A stretch of DNA of 64,000 bases. It comes from Lantana camara (Eukaryota > Streptophyta > Magnoliopsida > Lamiales > Verbenaceae). This document shows positions 10,775 through 22,094 of this stretch, piece after piece (the first letter of the stretch is position 1; each line of letters begins with the position of its first letter). The notes below the pieces were generated by a model, which saw only the letters and a program-made list of their open reading frames with translations, made no database searches and was not told the origin of the DNA. The translations under genes were made by a program, and so were the position numbers. The DNA lies in NCBI GenBank assembly GCA_037501455.1, contig CM074863.1:61609501-61673500 (forward strand), written 5' to 3'.

Positions 10775-12277
10775 GTAACGCCCCAGGTTTTCAGTTGAAT
10801 AGCATGACGCTTGTGTTTACCAAATTGCGCGAAATAATTGTTTATACGTGTTTTATATATTTAAATCCTAATGTTATTAGTACTATATATTTAGTGCATT
10901 TTAATTTAAATGATATTAACTACATGCATTTTAAATTCAATTGCATTAATCTATGCATTTGACTGTTAATTAAATAAATGTGTACACTTTGTTTTAAATT
11001 GACACGTAAACCGTGCCTTTCATTATTTAATTATTATGAATTTGAAATAATGATATTATATCGTGCAAATTATTATTATTATTTAAAAGTGAATTTTATG
11101 TTGTTATAACTTATGAAATGTTAGGGATTTTAGATGCATGAGTGATATAAACGTGTTTCGTTTCTATAAGATTTGATACCAAAATTTCGTGAAGATCTAA
11201 CATGTTGTAGTTATATGTGTCATGAAAATGAATATATGCTCGTTTCATGTTTTCGGATTCATTTGCATTAGTTTCAAATTTATTTTGATTTCGGAATCCA
11301 AAACGGGGGCTAACGAGCAATTAGCGTACCTTTGGTTCCGTATGTGATATCTTGAGCTAGGAAACTCGGATTCGAGTTTCGTCAACTTCGCTGAACTCGC
11401 AACGAAAATTTGAGTTTAATGAACTTAGCCTTATATTTTCCCGAATTCAGTTGAACCATCTTTCAACCGAAAAACGAAACGAGAACAAAACTGCCACCTT
11501 TTACCAAATAAATCATAACTTATTCAATTGTTGACCAAATTAACTATGGTTGGAGGCTATGGAACCCTAGTTAAGCCCTCTATCCTCCCATAACCCTCCC
11601 TCACCGAACCACACTCAGGAAAAAGCCAAAATCAGCAAAATATCCCCTGCTCCAGTTCTAGTCCCGTAACCATGCCATCCCTTGGAGTTTCAAGCTCAAA
11701 TCTCTTCCATCTTCCATCCAATTCACAAGGTGAGCTAAGGATGATAATATACATTCATTAAGTGTCATTTTCAGCTATACATCCCTAAATTTGAGCTTGT
11801 ATGCTTTGAGATATGAAGAGATACATGAATAGTTAGGTTTGGCACCATGTTCTTGATTCCATTCATTCCTTGATGATTTAGATTGATTCCAAGCATGAGA
11901 ATGATTGTTTTGATCTCTTCTTTACTTTTATGGTGATGTATTAGATGATGGTTGAGTCATTCATGAACCACCATTAATGGATATTCAAGCTTTAGCATGA
12001 AATCATCTTCACACTCTCCACTTCATGTTTCAATGGTTTCGGAGCATGTTGGTGTGTTACTTTGGAGTTGTTTCATTGCATTTTTGGGTTCAATTGTTGG
12101 CTGATCATGTTAAGGAAGTTGTGGCATGGCTTACCCCCGTTTTTCGTGCATTTTGGTTGCTGGTTATGGCTGGTCGCGGCCGCGATCGCGATTGGTGCAA
12201 AACCAGTCGCGGCCGCGACATGCATATATTTGCTGCGTTGTTCTCACTCAGGTCGCGCCCACGACCTGAATCCTTTG
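10775..12277 (+). repeat. Element B 3' LTR, left segment
   Basis: Matches 3911 to about 5643 of the 5' LTR but lacks the MITE. Near 11000 it has a short stretch absent from the 5' copy. It is cut at 12277 by element C; CTTTG at 12273-12277 is repeated at 33058-33062. Confidence 0.92.
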
Positions 12278-14845
12278 TGTAACGCCCCGACTTTTCGGAC
12301 GTAAAGGTACGACGTATGAGTTTACCAAATTGCGCGAATTAATTGTTTTTACGTGTTTTATATTTAATTTTATTATAATTGTTATTATTTTATTATATTA
12401 TATTATATTATTTTATTTTAATATTATTAATTTTATATATATATTTCGTATTATATATATATATATATGTTTAATTATATTATTATTAATTTAATGATTA
12501 TACTAATTATATGTTATGTTAATTAATCATGTTTTAATTAGTTAATTATTTAAATATATAATTATACGTTGAAAATATATTTATGCATGAAAATCATAAT
12601 TTTTGCATGGGAATTATAATATATGCATGGGATTTATGTTGAATTGCATGGATTGATCGTATCACTAATGTTGTGCTTCGTTCTTGTATGAAATGATTTC
12701 GGATTGCCACGAATTTATAGTATGTTGTAAATATATGTGTTATGGACATGATTTTATGCTCAATTTATGTTTTCGAATTCAATTGATTTGTTAACGAATT
12801 TAATTTGAATTGAGGAACCAAATCGAGGGCTAACGAGCACTTAGCGTACCCTTGGTTCCGAATTTAATATCTTGAGCTCGGGAACTCGGATTCGAGTTCC
12901 GTCAACTCCGCTGAACTCGTAACGAAAATTCGAGTTTAGTAAACTTAGCCTCATATTTTTCCTAAGTCATTTGAAACTCCGAAATCCAACCGAAAAACGA
13001 AACGACATTCAACTTGACCTTGCTGCACAAAATGAACCATATCTCACCCAAACCATAACCAAACTAACCATGGTTTGATTCCTTAGATCCCTAACTCAAC
13101 CACCTATCATTACATATCAAGCCCTAACCAAGATAATCCTCACACAATCCCCAAACATCAGCCAAAGCTACGGCTCTACAGTCCAGTCCCGAAACCCTTC
13201 ATCCCTTGGAGATTTTGGAGCTCAAATCTCCTCCAAACTTCATCCAATCAATAAGGTAAGCTTAGGGTTGTATTATATGTTTATTTCTGAGCATTTTCAT
13301 CCTTTCATTCATGAGTTTGAGCATGGATTCATCAATTCTGGGCTGTTATCCGAAAATGGAGTTTTTATGCAAAATTCTTGATTTCCTTCGATTCTCAATG
13401 ATTTTAATTGATTCCAAGCTTGAGATTTATTGTTTTAACATCCTCATATCATTTATGATCTTTGATTTCGTGGTTTTTGAGATATATATGAGATATCATT
13501 TATGAAATTTTGAGAAAATCCCACATGTTTGTCACGTACGGTTGATGTCTTGGTTGATCACTTTTGGAACTGATTTACTTGTTGAATACATGATATTTTG
13601 TTGCTTATTTGTTGGCCTTAACTGAGTAAATGGATGGAGAAGGATTGAATGCAAGCATGCCCTGTTTTCCCCGTAGCTTTGCCCTGTTTTTGGACTGGTT
13701 TTTCAACTGTCAATTTGCTGCGTTTCCTTCTTCCTTGTTGCTGTCCAATTCGTGGCCTTGTGGTGTGTGTTCTTGTTGAGTTTGTGCTGCATTTTGTACC
13801 TTGTAATGTTGCTTTTGTTGCCTTCTTTCTTCTTGGAGTGGGTTGCTCTGTTTCTGCGTTTTGCTGTCCGGAACAGGGGGTTGCTGCTGTGCGACACGGT
13901 GGTGTCGTTTTTGGCCGTTCCGGCGAGGCACGGGGGTGCAGTCTGGGCATGGGATTTCTGTACCGAGACACGGGGGTGTCTCGGTCTAGGTTTGGAGGGT
14001 GACACGGGGGTGTCACCCCATTTTCTCTGAACTGTTTTGCTGCGTCTTCTCTGCTGCTGTTGTTGTATTAATGTACAGAGTGTGTGCGTGTTGTATGCTT
14101 GGCTGCTGTATAATTGTGTGCAGTGTATGTGTTGCATGCATGGTTTGTGTATAATATATAGTATATATATTTATGCATGTAATATATAATATATATGTGC
14201 ATGCATGGGTAGGTTTGTGTGTGTGTACGTGTATATATATGTATATATTATGTATATATTGTATATTATTATATATATGATTATATATTATATTATATTG
14301 TATATATTTTAAATATTATTTGATTTAATTTAATTATTGAAATTAATTGAATTCTATTTCGCGTATTTATTCTACTGACTTTTGATTGAACGTTTTATTT
14401 ATTTTATTCCTAAATGTGAATTTGAATAATATGTGTTATGCTTCTTAATTGGATTTCAGATTAATTGATATGCATTATGAATGTTTTGAATGTTATGAAT
14501 TTATGAAATTTATATGAACATATGAATTTATGAAATTATGAAATTGAATGAAATATATGAACAAATGATTTGATTATATGATTTAAATTCCTTAATCGTG
14601 CACATGAACATTTTTATGATATAACATGATCATTTATGCATTCATGTCATATTCATTTCATTGCCGAGCGTCATATGTGGTCATTGAGTCTCATACCTTT
14701 TCTTTTGCACAGATTCGGGTTTGGTCGGAGACGAGGGCGAGCATTGAGACGCTTGTGCCTTTATTTTGCTTTGGTAAAGGTGGGTTTTTCTTCTATTAGT
14801 TAAAACAACCATATATATTCCTTATGTGCAAAGTTTTAAGCCAAA

Positions 14846-14879
<34 letters not shown>

Positions 14880-15953
14880 GTCATTTCGGGTAAATCATTT
14901 CAAATGTATGACCCCTTTCTTTTATTTATGAACCCTACCTTATGTTTGGCGAGATATTTATGATTTATGATTGCACGGGCCCCGGGACTTAGTATATGTG
15001 GCTAACCGAGGAAGCAAGGGCTGACGGGGATCCCATATACTAGTTCCAACCAAACTACGGTGATACCGGCCCTCGCTAGGAGTTTTAGCGAGGAATGGGA
15101 GCTGAGTGCCTTTGGGGGATTCATGTACCCCCATTGGCCCATGTAAGAACCGATGGTCAGGTCTAGCTAACTTGTCCACCACCCGGAGGAAGAAGGTGTA
15201 TATATATGATTATGATCATTTATGTATGTGCACGAAAGATATGTATGACAACCAATAATTATGATATGATTACACGAGGAGAAGGTTGGAGATTGTGCAC
15301 GCTCACTCGCCGAGCTTAAATCCTTATGAACAATTATGAATGAATATGAACGTCGTAATCCCGTTGATGTTTTCTATTGTTTTAACCACTTGGTAAATTC
15401 TTATCAAACTTCACACGGGATTAGGGCTTGCATGTATGTGTTTAATTTATGCGATATTATATATCTTATGCCCCGTTTTTATACCCACCAGTCTCTTTTA
15501 GACTGAACCCGATTGTTTTCAGCTGTTTTGTGCAGGTATAGGAGTGCTAGGCGGGAATACAAGTCGTCTAGGTCTTGCATTTATGTTTAGCACTTCTTTT
15601 CAGTCTCATATTCATACTCTTGTTGGTACTTTTGTATTTGATCATAGTATAGATTGGAGCGTTATGATTTTGTAGGCCGTGAGCGCCGTTGAATATTTGA
15701 ATGCTCTGGTATATTGATTTTTGGAGCTTCGTGGCTCACTGTATATGCTTTGTCGTTATGGCTTCCGCAAATTTTCTTTAACTCTGATTCTATATGTTTC
15801 TTGAGTTGAATGGTTTAAGGGTTAGTCCCGCCTAGCATAGCGTGTGTGTTGTGTCCCCGTTCGGCGTGGATTTGGCACGTGTATGGACTTCCATTTCATA
15901 TGCGGGTCGGGTCTCGGTACGGGGGATGTGGTACCTTACGCTCGGGTGCTACA
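12278..15953 (+). repeat. Element C 5' LTR
   Basis: Starts TGTAACGCCCCGAC and ends GGGTGCTACA. AT-rich at both ends, with a (TA)n run at 14848-14876 that differs in length from the 3' LTR. A block at 14978-15190 with GGGCCCCGGG, GATACCGGCC and CACCCGGAGGAAG is shared with B. Frames at 13618-14137 are present on both strands in both LTRs and show no gene signature. Confidence 0.93.
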
Positions 15954-15961
15954 TCCTTAAG

Positions 15962-15974
15962 TGGTATCAGAGCC
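15962..15974 (+). other. Element C primer binding site (initiator Met tRNA)
   Basis: TGGTATCAGAGCC, 8 bp downstream of the LTR end, in the same spacing as B. Confidence 0.93.
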
Positions 15975-16168
15975 TAGCGTTGCAAAACCCGGGCTCTAGT
16001 GTCGTGTTGAGTCAGTTAGGTCGTTCGGCTTTAGGAACAACTTGTCAATGTGTTGCATATGCATTGTTTACGTGCTTGTGTGCTCTAAATCTTGAATTTT
16101 GATCGAATTAATTGCACTTGCATGCATGGACTAAAAATAGCATGCATTTTCAGTATTTCTTGAACAGG

Positions 16169-17149
16169 ATGCCTCCACGTAGACACCGTGAGAGATCTCC
16201 AGGACGCCGTCGTCATCATGATCGATCTCCTACGCCTCCACCCCAACCACAAGCACCACTGATGGATATGGGGAATTTTATGGAAGCAGTTTTCAACTAT
16301 GTTGAGCATAGGAGGGCTCAAGCTCCCCCACCACAACAAGCAGAACAACAAGCTCCTCCACTAAACCATAACAATAGAGACCCTCATGGGGTGTTTCTAA
16401 GTTACAACCCCCCTCGATTTTCTGGCTCTATCGATGATGCGGTCTCGGAGGGTTGGTTGATTCGAGTAGAGAGGATATTTGGAGTCCGACAGTTTACTAC
16501 GCAAGGGGAGGAAATCAAAAAGAAGGATCCAGTTTTTAGAGCTCCTATGAGAAGAGGTTCCGGATCGAATTTGGGAAAGAGGCCGATGATGCAAGCTAGT
16601 CCCCCTCCTAAGGGTCCGTTTAAGAAGCCAAGAATGGGAGGACCAACTCCACCGGCTCTCAAAGCTTTGTCTACACCTACGAAAGATCGACAAGGTCCGA
16701 GCGTGGCGAGATTGGCTCAAGCTCCCTGTACATATTGTAGAGGACCAACTCATAATTACTATAACTGTCGGAGGAGGTTGAATTTGTGCCTAAAATGTGG
16801 AAAAGGCGACCATAGGGCGGATACTTGTCCCTACAAAGACCCCGGATATCAAAGACGAGTTCAAAGGCCAATGATCCCGGCTCGTGCTTACGCCCTCGAG
16901 GGTGAGGAGCAAGATGTAGAGATTGATCCCACAGCCGTGGTAGAAGGTACCTTATGCATACATAACATGAGCATTCATGCACTCTTTGATTCGGGTGCCA
17001 CGCATTCCTTTATTTCTTATGATTTAGTTGCCACTCTGTGCTTGCCTGTTATTTGTCTTTCTTCTTGCTTTTTGGTGAGTTCGCCACTTGGTGGTAGTCT
17101 TCAGACAGATCAGTTGGTTCGGGAGTGTTCAGTTTTGATTGAAGGGTAA
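16169..17149 (+). pseudogene. Element C gag-protease, internally deleted
   Basis: The start at 16169 gives MPPRRHRERSPGRRRHHDRS, the basic N-terminus usual for this gag; the open frame extends upstream to 16112. Gag would coat the RNA and form the particle. After RVERIFGVRQF the capsid core expected in Tekay gag (the WW-containing region) is missing. Two zinc knuckles follow, CTYCRGPTHNYYNC and CLKCGKGDHRADTC, then the protease active site LFDSGATHSFIS. The frame ends at 17149 inside the protease, at VLIEG. The protease-RT linker is also missing: [13 protein letters not shown] follows almost at once. The protease motif is intact, but the capsid loss makes this non-functional. Confidence 0.87.
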
Positions 17150-17164
17150 GAATATCCGGCTGAA

Positions 17165-17856
17165 TTGAAAGAGTTAAAGATTAAATTAGAGGAATTGCTC
17201 AAAGTTGAGTGGGATATACGGCCAAGTTCGTCACCTTGGGGTGCTCCGGTTCTCTTTGTTAAGAAAAAGGATGGAACCCTAAGAATGTGTGTAGATTACC
17301 GGGAGCTTAATCGGATGACCGTAAAGAATAAGTATCCTTTGCCCCATATTGAGGATTTATTTGACATGTTACAAGGTTCGGGGGTTTACTCAAAATTGGA
17401 CTTGAGACAAGGATACTATCAATTGAAAATCCGGGAAGAGGACATTCCGAAGACGGGATTTAACACCCGGTATGGACACTACGAGTTCGTAGTGATGCCT
17501 TTTGGATTGACTAATGCTCCGGCTGCTTTTATGGAGATGATGCATCGAATTTTCCGGGCCTATTTGGATAAGTTTGTGGTAATCTTCATCGATAACATCT
17601 TGGTTTATTCGAGAACTCCGGAAAATCATGTAAGGCATCTCAGAATTGGGTTGGATACCTGAAGAGAGCATCGGTTGTATGCTAAGTTTAGCAAATGCGA
17701 GTTCTGGATTGATCGGGTAGCATTTCTGGATCATATTATTTCAAGGAAAGGTTTGGAGGTAGACCCTTCGAAGATTGAGGCGGTTGCTCAATGGCAAAGC
17801 CCGAAAATGTTTCAGAAGTAAGGAGTTTCTTGGGTTTGGCAGGCTACTATCAGAGA
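17165..17856 (+). pseudogene. Element C reverse transcriptase, 5' of copia D
   Basis: Contains [60 protein letters not shown] and the thumb segment [20 protein letters not shown]. The catalytic box reads [11 protein letters not shown]; the usual residues are IDD, so the second aspartate is Asn (GAC to AAC, a G-to-A change). A stop lies at 17660-17662 and a frameshift near 17805. The frame stops at GYYQR, where D is inserted, and resumes at 27285 with LVQDFSKIAVPLTRLT. It is inactive. Confidence 0.9.
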
Positions 17857-19001
17857 TGTTAGGAATAGTGCCCTAGAAAGCCGATTAGTCATAATCCATT
17901 TTGGGACTTTCCTGGTATCACAGACAATCTTTGAATGAAATAACGAATTTAGGCAACACTTCTTTATATGCTCTTGTTTGGTATGCGTTTACTTTAGCTG
18001 TGCATGTATGAGAACTTCCCTAATCCTGATGACTTTAGGACTCTACCATTTAGGTGAAATGGTTCATGGAACGAGCCCTATATCACATAAGTCATGATTA
18101 GTAAAATACTCCAAGCCGATGAGTCCTGCAGACAGTGGGAGTGTCAACCTGACTCCTCTAAGGCTTGCTTGTGGGATCACGCCCTTAAGAAGGACCACCT
18201 TGTTTCATGGAGGTGCAAAGTGTATAGTTGATACGTGCGTGATACATGAGGGTGCTTACTTTAATAAGTAAGTTCACTGAGGTGCCCCGTGTGAGAACAT
18301 TCCTGAATGGGAAAGGAAGTTTCTATTTCAGGAAATGGAAACTTCCAGATTAGGAAATATCTCACGAGTCATTGATGTGATTAATTGATCCTTAGACTTG
18401 AGGTTCCTTGTCACTTTATGAGTTAACTCTGTAGTCTTAGGTATAAGCTTTAAAGGGTGTCGCCTTAGACAACTGATTCAAGGCTTATGCTGGGGCTGCA
18501 CAAGTGATTCATGAAAGTGAATGAGAATCAAGAAAGGACCTACACTTGCATTTGCAAGGTGATCTCTTATTGTATAAGTCATTCATATGCCATATGGAGT
18601 CCTTGGCCAAGGCAGTAGATCAAGACATCAAGAAAAGTGTTTCTTGGATTGAGATCAAATGGATATGAAATGCACTTAGCTTTAAGACCGGATTATTAGG
18701 GTTCTGATTATTCCCTTGCCCTAGATCTTGGTTGAGAGATAGTAAGTAGGAGGATTGTATCTCACATGAATCAATGACTTAAAGGTTCTGTCGAATCCGA
18801 ACATTCCAATTCAGCTAGGGGTTAAACACCTGTTGCTAGACTATGGTCGTTTAATCTGTGGACTGATTAATTAATTAGTGAATTAATTAATTGGGGTCAC
18901 TGCTAATTGAATTGAGAACCTAGAGGGTCACACACAACAACTTGGTTACATGAGTTGAGGCTTAAAAATGATTAAACGAGTTAATCGAGCCTAAGGGGTT
19001 C

Positions 19002-19074
19002 CACACGTGTGAAATCACACGTGTGGCTCACGTGATTGGACACGTGTCATTAAGACACGTGTGCCACACGTGAT
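19002..19074 (+). promoter_or_regulatory. Six-fold CACGTG (G-box/ABRE-like) cluster in D 5' LTR
   Basis: CACGTG occurs six times in about 75 bp, mostly as ACACGTGT, about 330 bp upstream of the TATA box. G-boxes are bound by plant bZIP and bHLH factors, including those of ABA and light signalling. The cluster is repeated in D's 3' LTR (26488-26560) and in G and F. Confidence 0.8.
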
Positions 19075-19399
19075 TATGTGATGTTAAATAATTAATGTGT
19101 TAATTATTTAATAGACTTTGGTTTAATTTTGAATTAAAAAGAAAGTCTAATTTTGGAGAAAATAATCTAGTTAATTAATTATGAATTAATTAATTAGATA
19201 AAATAAGTTATTTATTTTATAATAAATAAAGTATAAAAATTATCCAAAAATAGTTTAGATATTTTCAGCTCTCTTAAAAGTTGACTAGAATTAGAATTCA
19301 AAGTCAAAGTTGGAAAATACTTGATGATCAAGTAATAGGAGAGAGAGGGACCAAATCCTTTGTCCATTAGGACTAGGTTCGGCCGCCCCTCCCCTTTCC

Positions 19400-19407
19400 T
19401 ATATATA
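19400..19407 (+). promoter_or_regulatory. TATA box of D LTR
   Basis: TATATATA in CCTATATATAGGGGAGC, about 390 bp before the LTR end. The same context is at 26886-26893 and, slightly changed, at 49311-49318 in F. Confidence 0.75.
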
Positions 19408-19795
19408 GGGGAGCTCATGCTCCCCTTTAGAGCTAATTGACAATTCTTGGTTCATGTGTTGAACACCTTCCTTTCTCCAAGATTAAATTAAACCCTAGGT
19501 TAAGCCTAAACACTAACTAGAGAACTAGCATCCTTACTAGTTAGATTGTGATCAAGTTGGTGGACTTTCTCTAGAGACTTCAAGTTAGAAGTTTGAAGAT
19601 TCGAGCTTTACCAAGGAGAGGGGATCAAGCCGCGAGAAGAGCGTTCTTGGGTGGCTTGAAACGCTTCAAGAAAGAATAAAAGAAAAGTAAGTTTTCTATC
19701 TTTACGAATTTGGTTACACGATTGCGAGTTCAAGGTCCTTTTGTTGGGAAAATTTTTTAAATTCCGCTGCTTTCTGATTCGTGTTTTCCAACAAG

Positions 19796-19808
19796 TGGTA
19801 TCAAAGCC
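19796..19808 (+). other. Element D primer binding site
   Basis: TGGTATCAAAGCC just after the LTR; F has TGGTATCAGAGCC at the same place. The single G-to-A difference probably arose after insertion, since this site is copied from the tRNA during reverse transcription. Confidence 0.85.
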
Positions 19809-20052
19809 ACCTCGTTAATCGTGTTTCTGATTCGTCTCAATTATACTGAATTTGGTAGAAATTCTTAGGCTTGATGCGATTGAGTATTTGTAATTGTTTT
19901 AGAAAGCCTGAACTACGAAACTGTATTTTTTTCCTGAAAGTTTCTGAAAATTGGTTTTTATAAAATTTAATTTTGAAAAACAATTTTAGATTTGAAACTG
20001 TATAAACTGTTTTTGGATTTCTTGGATTGGTTTTGCTTTTGAACGAAAACAC

Positions 20053-20470
20053 GAAACGAAAGCCCGGAACACAATGAACACGCGAAACCCTGCGCGCGAA
20101 GGAGTCGCGCGCGCGGGCTTCACGCGCCACCCTCCCGCAACCGCGCGGGAGGCCCTCCCGCACGCCGTCCGCCCGTCGCCGCCCAGGCCTGGCCGGGATA
20201 GACCGGCCAGCCTCCCAGCTCCTCCCGCACGCCTGTGCGGGAGCCTCCCTAGGCGCGCCCGCCCAGGGCGGCCGAGACTGGCCGCCCACCGCCCAGCAGG
20301 GCACGCGCGCGCGAGGCGCGCGGTGTGCGCGCGCAGTGCGCGCACTCGCCTGGCCTTGGCCGGGCGCTGTGCGCGCCTGTCGTGTGCGTCCGCGCGCGCT
20401 TGCGACGCTGTGCCCCGTTTCGCGCACGGGCCCCGTTTTCGTGATCCGGCCCCTTTCGTGTTTCGTGCAA
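20053..20470 (+). other. CpG-dense leader block of D
   Basis: About 400 bp extremely rich in G, C and CpG in an otherwise AT-rich element. Hairpins include CCTCCCGC...GCGGGAGG at 20131-20152 and CTCCCGCAC...GTGCGGGAG at 20222-20243. The former recurs in F at 50071-50092. Open frames on both strands here (for example 19837-20481 minus) reflect the lack of AT-rich stop codons. Confidence 0.85.
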
Positions 20471-21580
20471 TCCAGTCCCAATTTTTTATTTTAATTTTAA
20501 AAATTTTATTTTTGAATATTTATTTTTAATTTTTGAATAAAAGTTAAAATTGGGATTTTGAGAAATTGAAGCGGTTTGTATTTTTGGGAAAATACATCTT
20601 TGATAAAATTATTAATTTTCAGAAATTAATTGGAATTTTATTTGTTTTGGTAATTTGGGATTTATTGAAAACTTTTATAAATAAGACTCGCATCAAGTCG
20701 TGTTTTAAGCTATTAGAGCTTAAAGCGAGAATTTTAATTTATTGGTTAAATTTAAATTCTTGCAAAAGCATGTTAGGTGATCATGGGTTTAGATCTTTGT
20801 ATGGTTTTAATTTATGCACATGGATGGTTTAAATTGGGGTTGGAGCCCTATAGTTGCGTTTTTCAATTGAGGTTGGAGCCTCACTTATGTGCGTACTGTT
20901 ATGTGATTTATTATGTGGCTTTCCATATTACTGTTTTTGAGGCCGGGGTATGCCCCGTGTAATTGTCTAAGGCCAATATGAAGATTGAGCCTTATTACTT
21001 TATGTCTTTTTCTTTTTATTGTAATTTGAGAGTAGAGATAGGTGGTGAGGTTTTATTTTCATTTTGGAGACAATGCACCCATGGAGTAAGATGGACCACA
21101 TTCAAGTAACAAGGAGGCCATAAGTGAAGACCCCTCAAAATGTTAGGGAGGGGAATCTCAATTGTTAAATGTAATAGAGATAGGGCTCATATTTTGTTAC
21201 TGCTTTCCCTTATGTGATTTGAACTGTTTGTGTGGCATGTATGTTAGAACTTGTGATTGTGGAGTGGCTCCCACATATCACGCATAAGATAGGTAGAACC
21301 CATGATCATTACATGTTAGTATCATGCTAGGACATGTTATCTGTTTATGTGCTTGTTTGAAATGCATTTAAGTGTACTTGCATTAATCAAGACTAATAAA
21401 ATTGGATAACATATATGTTGGTGAGGTCGAACCGGACAACTCTCCGGTTGATTCGAAAATTCCCATTAAATATTAAGCTAATTTCGAACAAATAGGTGTT
21501 TAATTCGAGATGCAAGTTTTGAATTAAATTCCTAGCATTCCATCAATAGGTTTTAAGTTTAGTAAGTAAAGCTAGTTATT

Positions 21581-21900
21581 GTCCGCGAGTCGTGGGATAG
21601 CTAGTGGAGCTTATTAGTTCTTAGTTACCTGATTAATCATTTTAAATGATCAATATTTCGTGGTCAATTTTAGCAAGGGCGATGTCCGCGAGTCGTGGGT
21701 CGTTCAAACTAAGTTTTGGTCATGATCTTATGATTGATGGGTCTAGCTTAACGCCTAAGTAAATATGGATGTCGCACGAGTCGTGGGTCCATATTGAAAG
21801 ATAGGTGATGCAAAAACAATTACTAAGAGTTCTAAAGGTGTTAGAATTGGTAAGTTGTACCTACCTAGGGTTCTTACTTAGAATGTCCGCGAGTCGTGGG
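21581..21900 (+). repeat. Four-copy 16-bp leader box of D
   Basis: GTCCGCGAGTCGTGGG at 21581-21596, 21684-21699 and 21885-21900, plus the variant GTCGCACGAGTCGTGGG at 21771-21787. Spacing is about 87-114 bp. The same four boxes, with the same variant third, occur in F and G. Confidence 0.9.
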
Positions 21901-22094
21901 TTCGAGGTAAAATGCTTGGGATCTTAGTACCCATTGGGAAACGTGTTCCTCTTAGATCTTTGGGAATTATAGATCTTTGAAAAACAGTGGGAGCTACATT
22001 AGATTAAAGACCTTATCTTTTGTATATCGTTATAATTCAGCATGCTCACCTAGTTCTCTGCTTAGCATTTAGGTTGTAGTTCTGTGATTCTCTA

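Larger units (their letters stand above)
17857..19793 (+). repeat. Element D 5' LTR
   Basis: TGTTAGGAATAGTGCC to TTTTCCAACA. A G-box cluster at 19002-19074 and a TATA box at 19400-19407 mark a probable promoter. The rest of U3 is AT-rich with AATTAATTAATTAG palindromic runs near 18860 and 19170. Confidence 0.95.

Noticed and set aside
13618..14137. Overlapping frames of 92-144 codons on both strands in the C LTR
   Set aside because: Present in both LTRs as LTR sequence. Amino-acid composition follows base composition and there is no family motif.
19837..20481. 214-codon minus-strand frame (and 151-codon plus-strand frame) in the GC-rich leader of D
   Set aside because: Frames are open on both strands because the block has few AT-rich stops. 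The composition is Arg/Ala/Pro-rich without a domain, and the F counterpart is not conserved as protein.
21581..21900. Leader boxes as a CRISPR or satellite array
   Set aside because: Four copies only, with unequal spacers that are identical between elements. It is a leader feature of one transposon family.
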